From assembly GCA_021296265.1 (NCBI GenBank), contig JAGWAT010000001.1, positions 12,675-76,674 of the forward strand: a stretch of 64,000 nt of DNA, in the 5' to 3' direction. How positions within the stretch are numbered: position 1 is the stretch's first letter; the number at the start of each line of letters is the position of its first letter. The DNA is from Alphaproteobacteria bacterium (GTDB lineage Bacteria; Pseudomonadota; Alphaproteobacteria; TMED109). Both the position numbers and the translations under genes were made by a program. Positions 9,261 through 18,761 of this stretch are shown piece by piece. The notes below the pieces were generated by a model that saw only the letters and a list, made by a program, of their open reading frames with translations, was not told where the DNA came from and did no database searches.

Positions 9261-11267
9261 CTAACCGGTGTCCGCTTCGGCAAACTCCACGATCACGTCG
9301 TCCGCTGCGATGTTGTCGCCTTCGAGCACTCCGACGCGGTGGATGATGCCGTCGCATTCGGCTCGCAACTGGTTCTCCGCCTTCATGGCCTCCACCACCG
9401 CTACCACTTGCCCGGCCTGCACCTGATCGCCCTCGGCAACGGTCACCGATAGCACCAGGCCAGGCATGGGGCTCCGCAGCTCATTCGAACCATCCGGCGG
9501 AAGCTTCTTCGGCATGTGAACTGCGAGCGCCGCCGTCTCCGGCGTACGGACCAGGGCCGACACGGTCACGCCAGCATGCGTGAAGGCCCATCCCTCCACA
9601 GCGGGATCGATCTGGACCACCACCGGTTTTGCGTTGACCTGGCCGCGAAACACGGTTTGCCCCGGGAGCCACGTGCTCCTGACCGCCAGTTGTTTGCTGT
9701 CGACGCTGACGTCGTATCCGCCTTCGGACGCCGACACCCGGCAAGGAATTGACTCCTGCTCCAGGGTGACGATGAGCGGCTTCAAGTCGGTCGGCGCAGC
9801 GGGTCCGGTCCTCGCCTCCACGGTCAGGTACACGCAGACGGCAACGGCAACGAACGCGTCCCTGGCGTTCCCCTGGGGAAGCGTTGGCCGGTAGCCGTCG
9901 GGGTATTCGGAGTCCAGAAAGCCGGTGTCAAGCTGGCCGCTCGCAAATCGCTCGGTCCGGGCTACGTTAGCTAGGAACGCGATGTTGGTGCGGAGGCCTC
10001 GAACGTAGAACCCGTCCAAGGCGGCCTGCATCGCCCGGACCGCATGCTGCCGGTCCCGGCCGTAGGTGATCACCTTAGCGATCATGGGGTCGTAGTGCGG
10101 CGTGATTTCGGAGCCTTCCACCACGCCGGTGTCGATTCGTAAACCCTTGGCTGCGGACGGCACGTTCATGCGTCGGATGCGCCCGATCGACGGGACGAAT
10201 CCCCGCTCCGCGTCCTCAGCGTAGACCCTTGCTTCTATGGCCCAGCCGGTGGCCGGGCGGACATCATCCTGTTGCAGCCGGAGCGGTTCGCCGGCAGCGA
10301 TCCAGAGCATTTCTTCGACCAAGTCGACGCCGGTTACGAACTCCGTCACCGGGTGTTCGACCTGCAGGCGGGTGTTCATCTCGAGGAAATGGAACCCCCC
10401 CTCCGGATCGACGATGAATTCGACGGTGCCGGCCGACCGGTATCCGACTGCCTGGGCCAGTGCTTCGGCTTGCCCCTCCATGCGCTTCCGAAGACCGGCG
10501 TCAAACCGCGGTGCCGGCGCCTCTTCAAAAACCTTCTGGTGGCGGCGCTGGATGGAGCACTCGCGCTCGCCAAGCGAAATGCATTGTCCATGCGCGTCGG
10601 CCAGGACTTGCACTTCGATGTGCCGGGGATTTGGGAAGTAGCGTTCGACGAAGACCCGGGCGTCGCCAAAACTTGACTGCGCCTCGCCCGACGCCAACGG
10701 AAACAGTTCGCGAACCTCGGCGTCGTTGCCGGCAATGCGCATGCCCTTGCCGCCGCCGCCGGCAGCGGCCTTCAACATCACGGGGTATCCGATGGCGTTG
10801 GCCATGGACGCGGCTTCGGCGTCGCTCGTCGCCGGTCTGGTGTTGCCGGGGACGACGTTGACGCCAGCCTTGGTCGCCAGTTCCTTGGCGGCCAGCTTGT
10901 CTCCCATGACTTCGATCGCCTCTGGGGGAGGGCCGACAAAGGCGATGTCCGCTTCTTCGACCGCCCGCGCGAAGGCCGCGTTTTCCGAGAGGAACCCGTA
11001 GCCCGGATGGATGGCCTCCGCCTTGGTCTTGCGCGCAGCAGCTAGGAGGGCCTCAACCTGAAGATAGCTTTGGCTCGCCGGGGCAGGACCGATTGCAACT
11101 GCTTCGTCGGCAGTTTCTACATGCAGCGAGCCCTGGTCAGCTTCGGAATAGACGGCGACCGTCTTGATGCGCATCCGCTGACAAGTGCGGATGATCCGGC
11201 AGGCGATTTCCCCCCGATTGGCGATCAGGACCTTCCGGAACGGCCGGGTCCGTCGGCGGGGCGTCAC
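9261..11267 (-). CDS. pccA: Propionyl/acyl-CoA carboxylase alpha subunit (biotin carboxylase + biotin carrier)
   Basis: This subunit carboxylates biotin with ATP and bicarbonate and carries it to the beta subunit. In the propionate pathway this yields methylmalonyl-CoA. The 668-residue order is: biotin carboxylase N-domain ([14 protein letters not shown]), ATP-grasp with the [12 protein letters not shown] glycine loop, catalytic [14 protein letters not shown], a middle BT-type domain, and a C-terminal biotinyl domain. The biotin attachment site reads EAMKAEN with the lysine at residue 629; the usual motif is AMKM, so the residue after the lysine is altered. ATG 11267 overlaps the end of pccB by four bases, which indicates coupled expression. 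Acyl specificity (propionyl or a branched acyl group) is inferred from overall similarity. Confidence 0.9.
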   Translation of the reverse strand: MTPRRRTRPFRKVLIANRGEIACRIIRTCQRMRIKTVAVYSEADQGSLHVETADEAVAIGPAPASQSYLQVEALLAAARKTKAEAIHPGYGFLSENAAFARAVEEADIAFVGPPPEAIEVMGDKLAAKELATKAGVNVVPGNTRPATSDAEAASMANAIGYPVMLKAAAGGGGKGMRIAGNDAEVRELFPLASGEAQSSFGDARVFVERYFPNPRHIEVQVLADAHGQCISLGERECSIQRRHQKVFEEAPAPRFDAGLRKRMEGQAEALAQAVGYRSAGTVEFIVDPEGGFHFLEMNTRLQVEHPVTEFVTGVDLVEEMLWIAAGEPLRLQQDDVRPATGWAIEARVYAEDAERGFVPSIGRIRRMNVPSAAKGLRIDTGVVEGSEITPHYDPMIAKVITYGRDRQHAVRAMQAALDGFYVRGLRTNIAFLANVARTERFASGQLDTGFLDSEYPDGYRPTLPQGNARDAFVAVAVCVYLTVEARTGPAAPTDLKPLIVTLEQESIPCRVSASEGGYDVSVDSKQLAVRSTWLPGQTVFRGQVNAKPVVVQIDPAVEGWAFTHAGVTVSALVRTPETAALAVHMPKKLPPDGSNELRSPMPGLVLSVTVAEGDQVQAGQVVAVVEAMKAENQLRAECDGIIHRVGVLEGDNIAADDVIVEFAEADTG

Positions 11268-12796
11268 AGCGGGATGTTTCCGTGCTTCTTCGGCGGGTTC
11301 GTGAGGCGCTTGTTTCGCAGCATCTTCAATGAACGGGCAATCCGAGTTCGGGTCTCACGCGGGAGGATGATGTCGTCGATGTACCCCCGGCTGGCCGCCA
11401 CGAACGGATTGGCGAACTTGCTACGGTATTCCTCCGTGCGCTGCTGAATCTTCTCGGGATCACCCATATCGGCCCGGAAGATGATTTCCACGGCACCCTT
11501 CGGGCCCATGACGGCGATTTCCGCCGTGGGCCATGCCAGGTTGATGTCTCCCCGAAGGTGCTTCGACGCCATGACGTCGTACGCGCCTCCGTAAGCCTTG
11601 CGGGTAATCACCGTGATCTTGGGAGAAGTGGTCTCCGCATAGGCGAACAGGAGCTTGGCGCCATGCTTGATCAAGCCGCCAAACTCCTGGTCCGTGCCCG
11701 GCAAGAAGCCCGGGACGTCGACGAAGGTCACGATCGGAATGTTGAAGCAGTCGCAGAAGCGGACGAAGCGGGCAGCCTTGCGGCTGGAATCGATATCGAG
11801 ACAACCCGCGAGCTCCATCGGCTGATTGGCCACCACGCCGACCGTTCGCCCCTCAACGCGGCCGAAGCCGATCAGGATGTTGCCGGCGAAGTCGGGTTGG
11901 ATCTCGAAGAAGTCGCCCTCGTCCAGGACCTTCTCCAGTACCTCGCGCATGTCGTACGGCTTGTTGGGATGCGCTGGCACTAGAGAATCGAGGGATGGCT
12001 CAATTCGATTGGCGGGGTCCGCCGTCTCGCGGGTTGGCACCTGCTCGCGATTCGATAGCGGCAGGAAGTGGAACAGACGCCGCACTTGCGAGAGGGTTTC
12101 GAGATCGTTGTCGAACGCGAGGTCGGCGACCCCCGACTTGGCGGTGTGGGTTCGGGCTCCGCCAAGCTCTTCGTGCGAAACTTCCTCCTGAATAACGGTT
12201 TTGACGACGTCGGGCCCGGTCACGAACATGTAGCTGGTGTCGCGCACCATGCAGATGAAATCAGTCATCGCGGGCGAATAGACAGCGCCGCCGGCGCAAG
12301 GGCCCATGATCACCGAGATCTGCGGGATGACGCCGGAGGCGAGCACGTTTCGCTGAAACACCTCCGCGTACCCGCCGAGCGACGCAACGCCTTCCTGGAT
12401 GCGAGCGCCCCCGGAATCGTTCAGGCCGATTACGGGCGCGCCGACCTTCATGGCTTGATCCATGACCTTGCAGATCTTTTCCGCGTGCGCTTCCGACAGC
12501 GAGCCGCCGAACACGGTGAAGTCCTGACTGAACACGAATACCGGACGCCCGCCGATTTCACCCCACCCTGTGACGACTCCATCACCCGGGATGGTTTGCC
12601 GCTGCATCCCGAAATCGCCGCTTCGGTGCTCGACGAACATGTCAAATTCCTCGAACGAACCCGGATCCAGGAGCGCGGACAGTCGCTCCCGGGCCGTCAG
12701 CTTTCCCTTCGCGTGTTGTTTCTCGATGCGTGCGGTACCACCGCCGAGATGGGCATTGCGGCGCTTGCGCTGGAGGGTTCGAAGGACGTCTTGCAT
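11264..12796 (-). CDS. pccB: Propionyl/acyl-CoA carboxylase beta subunit (carboxyltransferase)
   Basis: PccB moves the carboxyl group from carboxybiotin to the acyl-CoA. The 510-residue protein has the two crotonase-like carboxyltransferase halves. The first contains [40 protein letters not shown] and [16 protein letters not shown]. The second contains [17 protein letters not shown], the [13 protein letters not shown] loop and [18 protein letters not shown]. These glycine-rich oxyanion sites are intact. ATG 12796 is the start of the conserved MQDVLRTL N-terminus. The gene precedes pccA in a two-gene unit; the 184 bases upstream, before the OmpA-like gene end, presumably carry the promoter. 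Confidence 0.93.
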   Translation of the reverse strand: MQDVLRTLQRKRRNAHLGGGTARIEKQHAKGKLTARERLSALLDPGSFEEFDMFVEHRSGDFGMQRQTIPGDGVVTGWGEIGGRPVFVFSQDFTVFGGSLSEAHAEKICKVMDQAMKVGAPVIGLNDSGGARIQEGVASLGGYAEVFQRNVLASGVIPQISVIMGPCAGGAVYSPAMTDFICMVRDTSYMFVTGPDVVKTVIQEEVSHEELGGARTHTAKSGVADLAFDNDLETLSQVRRLFHFLPLSNREQVPTRETADPANRIEPSLDSLVPAHPNKPYDMREVLEKVLDEGDFFEIQPDFAGNILIGFGRVEGRTVGVVANQPMELAGCLDIDSSRKAARFVRFCDCFNIPIVTFVDVPGFLPGTDQEFGGLIKHGAKLLFAYAETTSPKITVITRKAYGGAYDVMASKHLRGDINLAWPTAEIAVMGPKGAVEIIFRADMGDPEKIQQRTEEYRSKFANPFVAASRGYIDDIILPRETRTRIARSLKMLRNKRLTNPPKKHGNIPL

Positions 12797-12980
12797 GGCT
12801 GTCTAGCGCAGGATGAGACCAAGTCGGCGGCTGGCGGCGATCGGACGTTGTCAGGGACGGAGCGAATGCCCTTGCGTTCAATACTCGGGCGGCACGTATC
12901 GCGATGACGAAGGAAGCCGCCGGTTCGCCATTGTCGCCATGCTAACAGATGTTTGCCTTGGCCTTCGGCTGCGGCCGCGC

Positions 12981-15632
12981 TCACGGTTGCGTCAGCTTGA
13001 GCTCAATGCGTCGGTTGCGACGGAGTGCCGCGGGGTTAGTTTCGGGATCGATCGGCTGGAATTCCGCGAACCCGGCAACCGAAAGCCGCTCCGGCGGCAG
13101 GCCATTTTCGAGGAGAATGCGGGCTACCGCAGTTGCCCTTGCCACTGAAAGTTCCCAGTTGGATGGAAACTGTTCGGTGAAGATCGGGTCCGTGTCGGTG
13201 TGCCCCTCAATCTGCAGGATCCAGGGCACGTCCTCCGGGATCTCCCCCGCGAGGACCCGCAGGGCACCGGAGACCTCGGCGATTTCCCGGCGGCCGTTCG
13301 GACCTATCTCCGCCGAACCACTTGCGAACAGCACTTCGGACTGGAAGATGAAGCGATCGCCGACGATCCTCACGTCCGCTCGATTCCCGAGGATGTCGCG
13401 AAGTCGCCCGAAGAACTCGGACCGGTAGCGCGCCAGTTCGCTGACCCTCGTGGCTAGGGCGGCATTGAGTCGCTCGCCAAGCTCCACGATCTGGATTTCC
13501 TTTGCCTCCCGGTCGGCTTCGGCGGCGTCCAGGAGCCGTCCAAGTTCGTCGAGCCGCGCCCGTACGTCGGCGAGCTGGCGGTTCAGCACGGTGGCCTGCT
13601 CCCTTGCCGCCACTGAAAGCGCACGCTCCTGTTCGAGGTCCGCATCCGACTGCAGCAGATTGGTTCGGGCTGCCGCCGCGGCAGCCGCAAGTTCGGCCAG
13701 ACGTCGTTCCAGCTGTTCCTTGTCGAGTTCAAGATTCAGGGCTTGATCGGCTAGATCCTGCTCGGAAGACCGGAGACGGCTGAGGTTGTCGCGAAGTGAC
13801 TGCTCGCTGCTGCGCAATCGCTCGATTTCGTCCCGGAGCTCCGCTTCCTGCACCTGTGCGTCATCCAGTGAGCGCCGGAGCGTTCCGACTTCGGACGACA
13901 GGTCCCGGTTGCGGGCCTCCAGACCAACCTCCAGCGTCCCGGCTTCTTCGAGATCTTGAGAAAGTTCCTGTAGGTCTGTCGTCAATTGCTCATTCTGTGA
14001 CTGAAGTTCCAGCCCCAGTGCCTCGGCCGTCTGGAGTGAAAGGGCGAGTTTCTGAACATCAGCACTCAATGCCTCGTTTTCGGCCTTGAGTTCGCTGCTG
14101 CGGGTTTCTGCCGTTTCAAGCGCTTGCAGCAGTTCCCGCAGTTCGGCAGACAACGACGCGTTCTGTGTCTGGAGCTGGTCACCGCGATCGCGGGCATCGG
14201 CCAGTGCGCGCGTCAATCGCTGGACGTCGGCGTCGAGAGTTTGGTTTGCACCCTGCAGATCGTCACCGTGAGCTTCCGCTGCCGCCAGTGCCTGCGCCAG
14301 CCGTTGGATATTGGCGTAGAGGGTTTCATTCTCAGCCTGCAGGTCGTCGCCACGGGTTTCCGCGGCGGCGAGCGTCTCGCCAAGCTGCCGGATATCGGCA
14401 GTTAGCGTTTCGTTCTCGGCCTGAAGGTTACTGCCGCGGTTTTCTGCTGCCGCGAGTGCCTGCATCAGCCGCTGGATGTTGGCGTCGAGGGATTCGTTTT
14501 CGGACTGGAGGTCGTTGCCCCGTGTCCGGGCCACTTCAAGCGCTGCACTCAGCTGCTCCAGGTTGGCGCTGAGGGTCTCGTTCTCGTCCCGAAGGTTGTC
14601 GCCATGGGCCTCGGCCGTAGCGAGTGCCTGAGTCAGCTGCCCGACGTCAACCACCAGGGTCTCGTTTTGGGCCTGAAGATCTTCACCCCGGGCCTCGGCA
14701 GTAGTGAGCGCTTGGGTGAGTGCCAAGACGTTGGCCTCGAGGGATTCATTTTGTGCCTGCAGGTCGTCGCCGTGGCTACGAGCCGCCAGTAGCTCTTGCG
14801 TAAGCTGCTGGACGTTGGCGTCGAGGTTCTCGTTCCGGGCCTGAAGGTCATCGCCACGGGTCCGGGCCGTTGCCAGGTCCTGGGTCAGCTGCTGCACGCT
14901 GGCGTCGAGGTCCTGGTTCTCGCTCTCGAGATCGTCTCCTCGCTGCCGGGCCGACGCGAGGGCCTCCGAGAGGTCGCGCACCTCGGCACCCAGCGTCTCG
15001 TTCTGGCCCTGCAGCTTGTTGCCGCGGATACGGGCTGTTTCCAGTGCCTGAGTGAGTAGCTGGACGTCTTCGGACAAGGAATCGTTCTGGTCCTTCAGGT
15101 TGGTAGCGAGTGTCTCGGTTTCCTGAAGCAGTTGCGTGAGCCGTTGGACGTCCGCTGCCAGGGAGTCATTCTGGACCCGCCGATTCGCGGCAAGCGTTTC
15201 GGCTGCTTCCAGTGATTGCGTAAGCTCATGCACCCTGAGAGTTAGTTGTTCGTTTCTCGCCTCGAGATCCGCACCAAGGGCTTCGGCTGCGTGCAGGCTC
15301 TCGGTGAGAAGCTGCACGTCATCGTTCAGGCGTGTGTTCGCTGCCCGGAGGTTGTTGACCTGAGTCTTTGATTCACTGAGAGACTGGGTCAGTTCGTAGA
15401 CGTTTTGGGTCAGCGCAGCGTTCTGCGTTTCCTCTTCGGCGAGCTGCTGGGTCAGCGCGTTCATCTGGGACGTCAGAGACTGCAGTTCCTCGTCTCGGCC
15501 CTTCAGGAGCAATCCCAGCACGAACTCCGACAATACGAAGATCGTGAGGAGAAAAACCAGGACGAGCAGCAGTGTCGAGATGCCATCGACGAAGCCCGGC
15601 CAGATGTTGGGCGATTGGCGTCGCGAGGGCAC
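12981..15632 (-). CDS. MotB/OmpA-like envelope stator protein with giant coiled-coil stalk
   Basis: An 883-residue inner-membrane protein. Residues 10-42 are a MotB/TolR-type segment, WPGFVDGISTLLL onward, with Asp15 or 16 placed like the proton-carrying aspartate of stator B subunits. Residues 46 to about 735 are almost entirely coiled coil, including eighteen 28-residue repeats at 84-587. Residues 740-883 form an OmpA-like peptidoglycan-binding domain with LFASGSAEI, IEGHTDTDPI, LSVARATAVARIL and the final RRNRRIELK. One transmembrane helix near the N-terminus puts the stalk and OmpA domain in the periplasm. The gene lies nine bases downstream of its ExbB/MotA-like partner. Alphaproteobacterial relatives known to me are far shorter, roughly 300-400 residues. 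Cellular role unknown; force on peptidoglycan or envelope bridging is inferred. Confidence 0.85.
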   Translation of the reverse strand: MPSRRQSPNIWPGFVDGISTLLLVLVFLLTIFVLSEFVLGLLLKGRDEELQSLTSQMNALTQQLAEEETQNAALTQNVYELTQSLSESKTQVNNLRAANTRLNDDVQLLTESLHAAEALGADLEARNEQLTLRVHELTQSLEAAETLAANRRVQNDSLAADVQRLTQLLQETETLATNLKDQNDSLSEDVQLLTQALETARIRGNKLQGQNETLGAEVRDLSEALASARQRGDDLESENQDLDASVQQLTQDLATARTRGDDLQARNENLDANVQQLTQELLAARSHGDDLQAQNESLEANVLALTQALTTAEARGEDLQAQNETLVVDVGQLTQALATAEAHGDNLRDENETLSANLEQLSAALEVARTRGNDLQSENESLDANIQRLMQALAAAENRGSNLQAENETLTADIRQLGETLAAAETRGDDLQAENETLYANIQRLAQALAAAEAHGDDLQGANQTLDADVQRLTRALADARDRGDQLQTQNASLSAELRELLQALETAETRSSELKAENEALSADVQKLALSLQTAEALGLELQSQNEQLTTDLQELSQDLEEAGTLEVGLEARNRDLSSEVGTLRRSLDDAQVQEAELRDEIERLRSSEQSLRDNLSRLRSSEQDLADQALNLELDKEQLERRLAELAAAAAAARTNLLQSDADLEQERALSVAAREQATVLNRQLADVRARLDELGRLLDAAEADREAKEIQIVELGERLNAALATRVSELARYRSEFFGRLRDILGNRADVRIVGDRFIFQSEVLFASGSAEIGPNGRREIAEVSGALRVLAGEIPEDVPWILQIEGHTDTDPIFTEQFPSNWELSVARATAVARILLENGLPPERLSVAGFAEFQPIDPETNPAALRRNRRIELKLTQP
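13872..15383 (-). repeat. Eighteen tandem 84-bp repeats encoding 28-residue coiled-coil units
   Basis: Residues 84-587 of the OmpA-like protein divide exactly into 18 units of 28 residues with no insertions. A consensus is A-L-A-x-A-E-x-R-G-D-D-L-Q-A-x-N-E-x-L, then x-A-N-I-Q-x-L-T-Q. Hydrophobic or small core residues recur at strict 3-4 spacing, so 28 residues equal four heptads in register. One core Asn (in the ENET segment) and one core Gly or Ala (after R/H) recur in each unit. At the DNA level the copies are diverged, suggesting old duplications kept in frame. Confidence 0.9.
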
Positions 15633-15641
15633 GCCGTTTGC

Positions 15642-16856
15642 TCAGCGCTTGGGCCGGGTCTGGTAGGTGCTGCGCGGCTTCGCCTCGGATTTGGCTGCGG
15701 CCGTCGAGGCACGTCGCGTCGCCTTTGGTGCTGCCGGCGTGGATTCGTTTGCCGGAACCGAGGTACTCAGGGTGCGGGCAAGCAGTTTGATTTCGCTCCG
15801 CACTCCCTGCAAGAACGCCTCCTGTCCGGAAGCGCTCTCTTCGACCAGGCGCTTCAGGTTGGAATCGACGCTGCGCAGATGGGCCAGGGAGTTTTCGTCA
15901 AGACTGCCCCCGGTGTCGGCAATGCGTTCGATCTGCCGAATTAGGGAGGACTGCTCGCTGCGCAGCTGATCGCCGAGAGCGGAGAGCTGCGTGGCGATAG
16001 AAGACATCGACTCGCTGACATTGCGGCGTTCGTTCTCGCCCCGAACCAGAGCTTTCTGAAGCTCATCGATGCTTTCGGCGGTCTGCTCGAGCAAGGCCTG
16101 CACGTACACGGGAACCGGTGTATGTCCCGACTCAATCTCGCCGCTTCCCCCCGCAGAGACGTGTGCGCGACGGGCCAGCCATTCTTCGAGGTCGAGGTAG
16201 AAGCGGTTCTGCGCCTGGGCCACCTGCAGGTCGAGGAAGCCCAGCACGAGGGAGCCCGCGAGCCCGAACAGCGAGGAACTAAAGGCGGTGCCCATACCGG
16301 CGAGCGGCTCGGTCAGGCCGGCTTTCAACGATCCGAAGACCGACGCGACGTCACCGCCTTCACTGATCGTGAGATTGCCGATGACTGCGCCGAACGAACT
16401 TACCGTCTGGAGCAGGCCCCAGAACGTCCCCAACAACCCGAGGAAGATCAAGAGTCCGATCATGTAGCGGGAAATGTCGCGGGTCTCGTCGAGGCGGAAG
16501 TTCACGCCGTCGAGCAGGGAGCGCATGGAGAGAGCGGAGATCAGCGGGCGAGAAACTTTGTTCTGATCCGTGAATGTGCGAGCGATCGGGGCAAGCAAAT
16601 TTGGCGGCCGCGAATTGCCGATGCTCACACTCATGCCGGAGGCATAGCGTTCGAGCCACCGGATTTCGGGAACTAGCGCCATTACCTGACGAAACGAGTA
16701 GGCGATCCCGATCAGCAGCACGCCGGCGATGAGCCCGTTGAGCGCTGGATTGGCGTTGAAGGCTTCTTTGAGCGTCGACAGCAGCAGCGACGCAAGCCCG
16801 CCCGATACCACCACGAACGCAATCATGCGAAGCAGGAAACGATGAGGGCTATGCAC
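15642..16856 (-). CDS. ExbB/TolQ/MotA-like proton channel subunit
   Basis: A 404-residue membrane protein, partner of the downstream OmpA-like gene. Two N-terminal helices (near residues 11-28 and 37-55) are followed by a cytoplasmic loop. A third helix contains IGLLIFLGLLGTFWGLLQTV and a fourth contains GMGTAFSSSLFGLAGSLVLGF; these are the conserved pore pair of the MotA/TolQ/ExbB family. After the last helix the C-terminal about 170 residues are cytoplasmic, with a short coiled coil (ESIDELQKAL to RIADTGG) and a basic Ala/Lys tail. GTG 16856 is chosen because SPHRFLLRM matches the usual N-terminus; ATGs at 16925 and 16982 would add an unrelated leader. It is not TolQ proper, as no tolR or tolA is nearby. 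Confidence 0.82.
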   Translation of the reverse strand: MHSPHRFLLRMIAFVVVSGGLASLLLSTLKEAFNANPALNGLIAGVLLIGIAYSFRQVMALVPEIRWLERYASGMSVSIGNSRPPNLLAPIARTFTDQNKVSRPLISALSMRSLLDGVNFRLDETRDISRYMIGLLIFLGLLGTFWGLLQTVSSFGAVIGNLTISEGGDVASVFGSLKAGLTEPLAGMGTAFSSSLFGLAGSLVLGFLDLQVAQAQNRFYLDLEEWLARRAHVSAGGSGEIESGHTPVPVYVQALLEQTAESIDELQKALVRGENERRNVSESMSSIATQLSALGDQLRSEQSSLIRQIERIADTGGSLDENSLAHLRSVDSNLKRLVEESASGQEAFLQGVRSEIKLLARTLSTSVPANESTPAAPKATRRASTAAAKSEAKPRSTYQTRPKR

Positions 16857-17216
16857 TGTTGTTTCCCGCAAGCTGGGCGGCGGCCCAACCGCCAGCCGTC
16901 GACCCACGAGAGAAGCAGGACGCATCCGGCGGACTACAGTCTCGCTTCCAGATGGCAAGAACGGCCATGTTCGGCCCAGCATGTCCGACGCGACCAGATA
17001 CAGACGAAATGGCAGAAAAACATGGAAAAATCAAGCTGGGGAAGGCTAGTGGCCTGGGTGGTGCGATGGGGGGCAACTGGGCCTCCTCACGGCAGGGAGG
17101 CGGTTCCGTGCCATGTCGGTCCGGGTTGTTGTTCCATGCCCCGGCGGATGGTTCACACGCGTAGTGCTCAACATCAGGTGAACTGGTTCGGGACCCTGGC
17201 GCGACAGGTGTCATCG
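16857..17216. other. Intergenic region upstream of the ExbB-like gene
   Basis: These 360 bases lie between the suhB stop and the ExbB-like start, both on the minus strand. No recognisable protein is encoded; open frames on both strands lack family resemblance. I see no tRNA or intrinsic terminator. The promoter for the ExbB/OmpA-like pair should be here. An A/T-rich patch near 17010-17035 is the most promoter-like stretch. Confidence 0.5.
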
Positions 17217-18017
17217 TCAAGCGTGCGGATCAGCCTCCATCAGGCAGTCTTGCAGGGCTATCGCGACCTCGGGAGTGCCGGCAATCACTTCGCCCGTGAT
17301 CAGGGGACAGGTGTTCCTCCGGAGCCCGACGACGGAACCGCCTGCTTCGGTAACGCACAGCATACCGCCTGCGATGTCCCACGGGTTGAGCCCCGTCTCC
17401 CAATAGCCATCGACGCGGCCGGAGGCCACGTAGCACAGGTCGAGGGCGGCGGCGCCGAAGCGGCGGAGGCCGGCCACCTTGCGCATGATCCGGCGCTGGC
17501 GCGAGAGATGCAGGTCGTGGGCTCCGCGACTCCGGTGGGGCAGCCCGAGTGCCACTACGGCTCCCTCGAGGGTCGTGCGCGGCGTGATGCGGAGTCGACG
17601 GTCGTTGACGTAGGCACCGCGCCCTTTTTCCGCCCAGTAGGCTTCGTGCTTGATGGGGTCCAGGACAAACGCTCCGACGATCGTGCCAGCGCGCTCCAGG
17701 GCGATCGAAATGGCGAAATGAGGGATCCCTCGCAGGAAATTTAGGGTCCCGTCAACGGGATCGACGATCCAGCGGTGCTCACCGTCCCCGGCCTCTTCCA
17801 GTCCTTCCTCCATCAGAAAGCCGTAGCCCGGCCGGGCGCGGGCGAGCTCGCGGTGCAGGATCTCCTGCGTCCGCAGGTCCGCCGACGTGACGAAATTGTC
17901 AGGCCCCTTGAGCGAGACCTGGAGGTTCTCGATTTCTCCGAAATCCCGACGGAGCGGGCGCGCCGCTTTTTCGGCGGCCCCGGACATCACGTTGATGAGC
18001 GCGGTCGGATAGGGCAC
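17217..18017 (-). CDS. suhB: Inositol-1-monophosphatase family protein (SuhB)
   Basis: A 266-residue Mg2+-dependent phosphatase of the IMPase family; the bacterial members also act in rRNA transcription antitermination. Metal-site motifs are present: the acidic MEEG pair (residues 70-71), DPVDGTLNF (86-94) and the C-terminal NPWDIAGG. The fold markers KGPDNFVTSAD and HRWIVDPVDG match SuhB. GTG 18017 is chosen because the family N-terminus (ALINVMxxAAEKA) follows it directly. It lies 18 bases downstream of efp, the usual alphaproteobacterial pairing, and is probably cotranscribed with it. Confidence 0.9.
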   Translation of the reverse strand: MPYPTALINVMSGAAEKAARPLRRDFGEIENLQVSLKGPDNFVTSADLRTQEILHRELARARPGYGFLMEEGLEEAGDGEHRWIVDPVDGTLNFLRGIPHFAISIALERAGTIVGAFVLDPIKHEAYWAEKGRGAYVNDRRLRITPRTTLEGAVVALGLPHRSRGAHDLHLSRQRRIMRKVAGLRRFGAAALDLCYVASGRVDGYWETGLNPWDIAGGMLCVTEAGGSVVGLRRNTCPLITGEVIAGTPEVAIALQDCLMEADPHA

Positions 18018-18035
18018 GGTCGGTCGCCAAGTGCC

Positions 18036-18602
18036 CTAGGACTTGGCTCGTTCGACGTACGACCCGTCCAGTGTGTTGACCACGATGCGGGTGCCAGTTT
18101 CCACGTGTGGCGGCACCATCGTCCGTACGCCGTTGTCGAGCACGGCCGGCTTGAATGAACTTGAGGCGGTCTGACCCTTGACGACGGCTTCGGTCTCCGT
18201 GACGACTGCGACGGCGGTTTCCGGAAGCCGAATCGCAACTGGTTTCTCCCCCGCGTACTCGACGGTGACGTCCATGCCGTCCTGCAGGAACGGGAGGGCG
18301 TCACCGACAATGGCGGCAGCGAACTCGGTTTGGTCGTAGGTCGTCGTGTCCATCAGCGTTACCGTGTCCCCGTCGCCAAAGAGGTACTGAAAGGACCGGC
18401 CCTCAATGTACAGGCGCTCCAGGTTCTCCGCTGCCCGAAACCGCTCGTTCAGCTTGCTGCCGTTCTCGAGGTTGCGGAGTTCCAGCTGGGCGTAGGCTCC
18501 GCCCTTGCCGGTCCGCACTGCCTGCTTCCGTACCACGCGCCAGATACTCCCCTGATGCTCGATCACCATGCCGGGGCCGGCTTCATTTCCCTTGATGCGC
18601 AT
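18036..18602 (-). CDS. efp: Translation elongation factor P
   Basis: EF-P enters the ribosomal E site and speeds peptide-bond formation at proline runs. The 188-residue protein has the KOW-like domain I (MRIKGNEAGPGMVIEHQG), a domain I loop with RTGKGG, and OB domains II and III ending in DGSYVERAKS. The loop lysine that is modified in gammaproteobacteria is present at residue 33, but PGK is TGK here. No epmA or epmB lies in the window. ATG 18602 is preceded by GGAAGCAGG. The gene is divergent from the glyoxalase II-like gene and leads the efp-suhB unit. Confidence 0.95.
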   Translation of the reverse strand: MRIKGNEAGPGMVIEHQGSIWRVVRKQAVRTGKGGAYAQLELRNLENGSKLNERFRAAENLERLYIEGRSFQYLFGDGDTVTLMDTTTYDQTEFAAAIVGDALPFLQDGMDVTVEYAGEKPVAIRLPETAVAVVTETEAVVKGQTASSSFKPAVLDNGVRTMVPPHVETGTRIVVNTLDGSYVERAKS

Positions 18603-18719
18603 TACCTGCTTCCGCGTGGATCGGAGGGGGAACGTACCGGCCAAAGTCCGGGGCGGCAACCGCAAGAACGGGCGTCCAGTGGTGCGAGGTGTTCCCCAAC
18701 CGCGTGCGGCGGAGTGCCA

Positions 18720-18725
18720 TATAAT
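18720..18725 (+). promoter_or_regulatory. -10 element of the glyoxalase II-like gene
   Basis: A perfect TATAAT lies 36 bases before the ATG at 18762, in the gap between divergent efp and the hydrolase gene. No convincing -35 box is found 16-18 bases upstream, so the promoter may need an activator or an extended contact. Confidence 0.45.
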
Positions 18726-18761
18726 TTGGCTTGGTACCCGCGTCTGTCGTTCGGAGCTGAA

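Noticed and set aside
13872-15383. Tandem 84-base repeats as a CRISPR array or satellite
   Set aside because: They are contiguous, lack spacers, are diverged in DNA and keep one open reading frame with a coiled-coil pattern.
12981-16856. ExbB/OmpA-like pair as a Zorya defence system
   Set aside because: No ZorC, ZorD or ZorE gene is nearby, the long coil is on the B subunit, and neighbours are housekeeping genes.
18330-18761. N-terminal extension of the glyoxalase II-like gene over efp
   Set aside because: It is antisense to efp, does not match the family, and the ATG at 18762 has a proper ribosome site.
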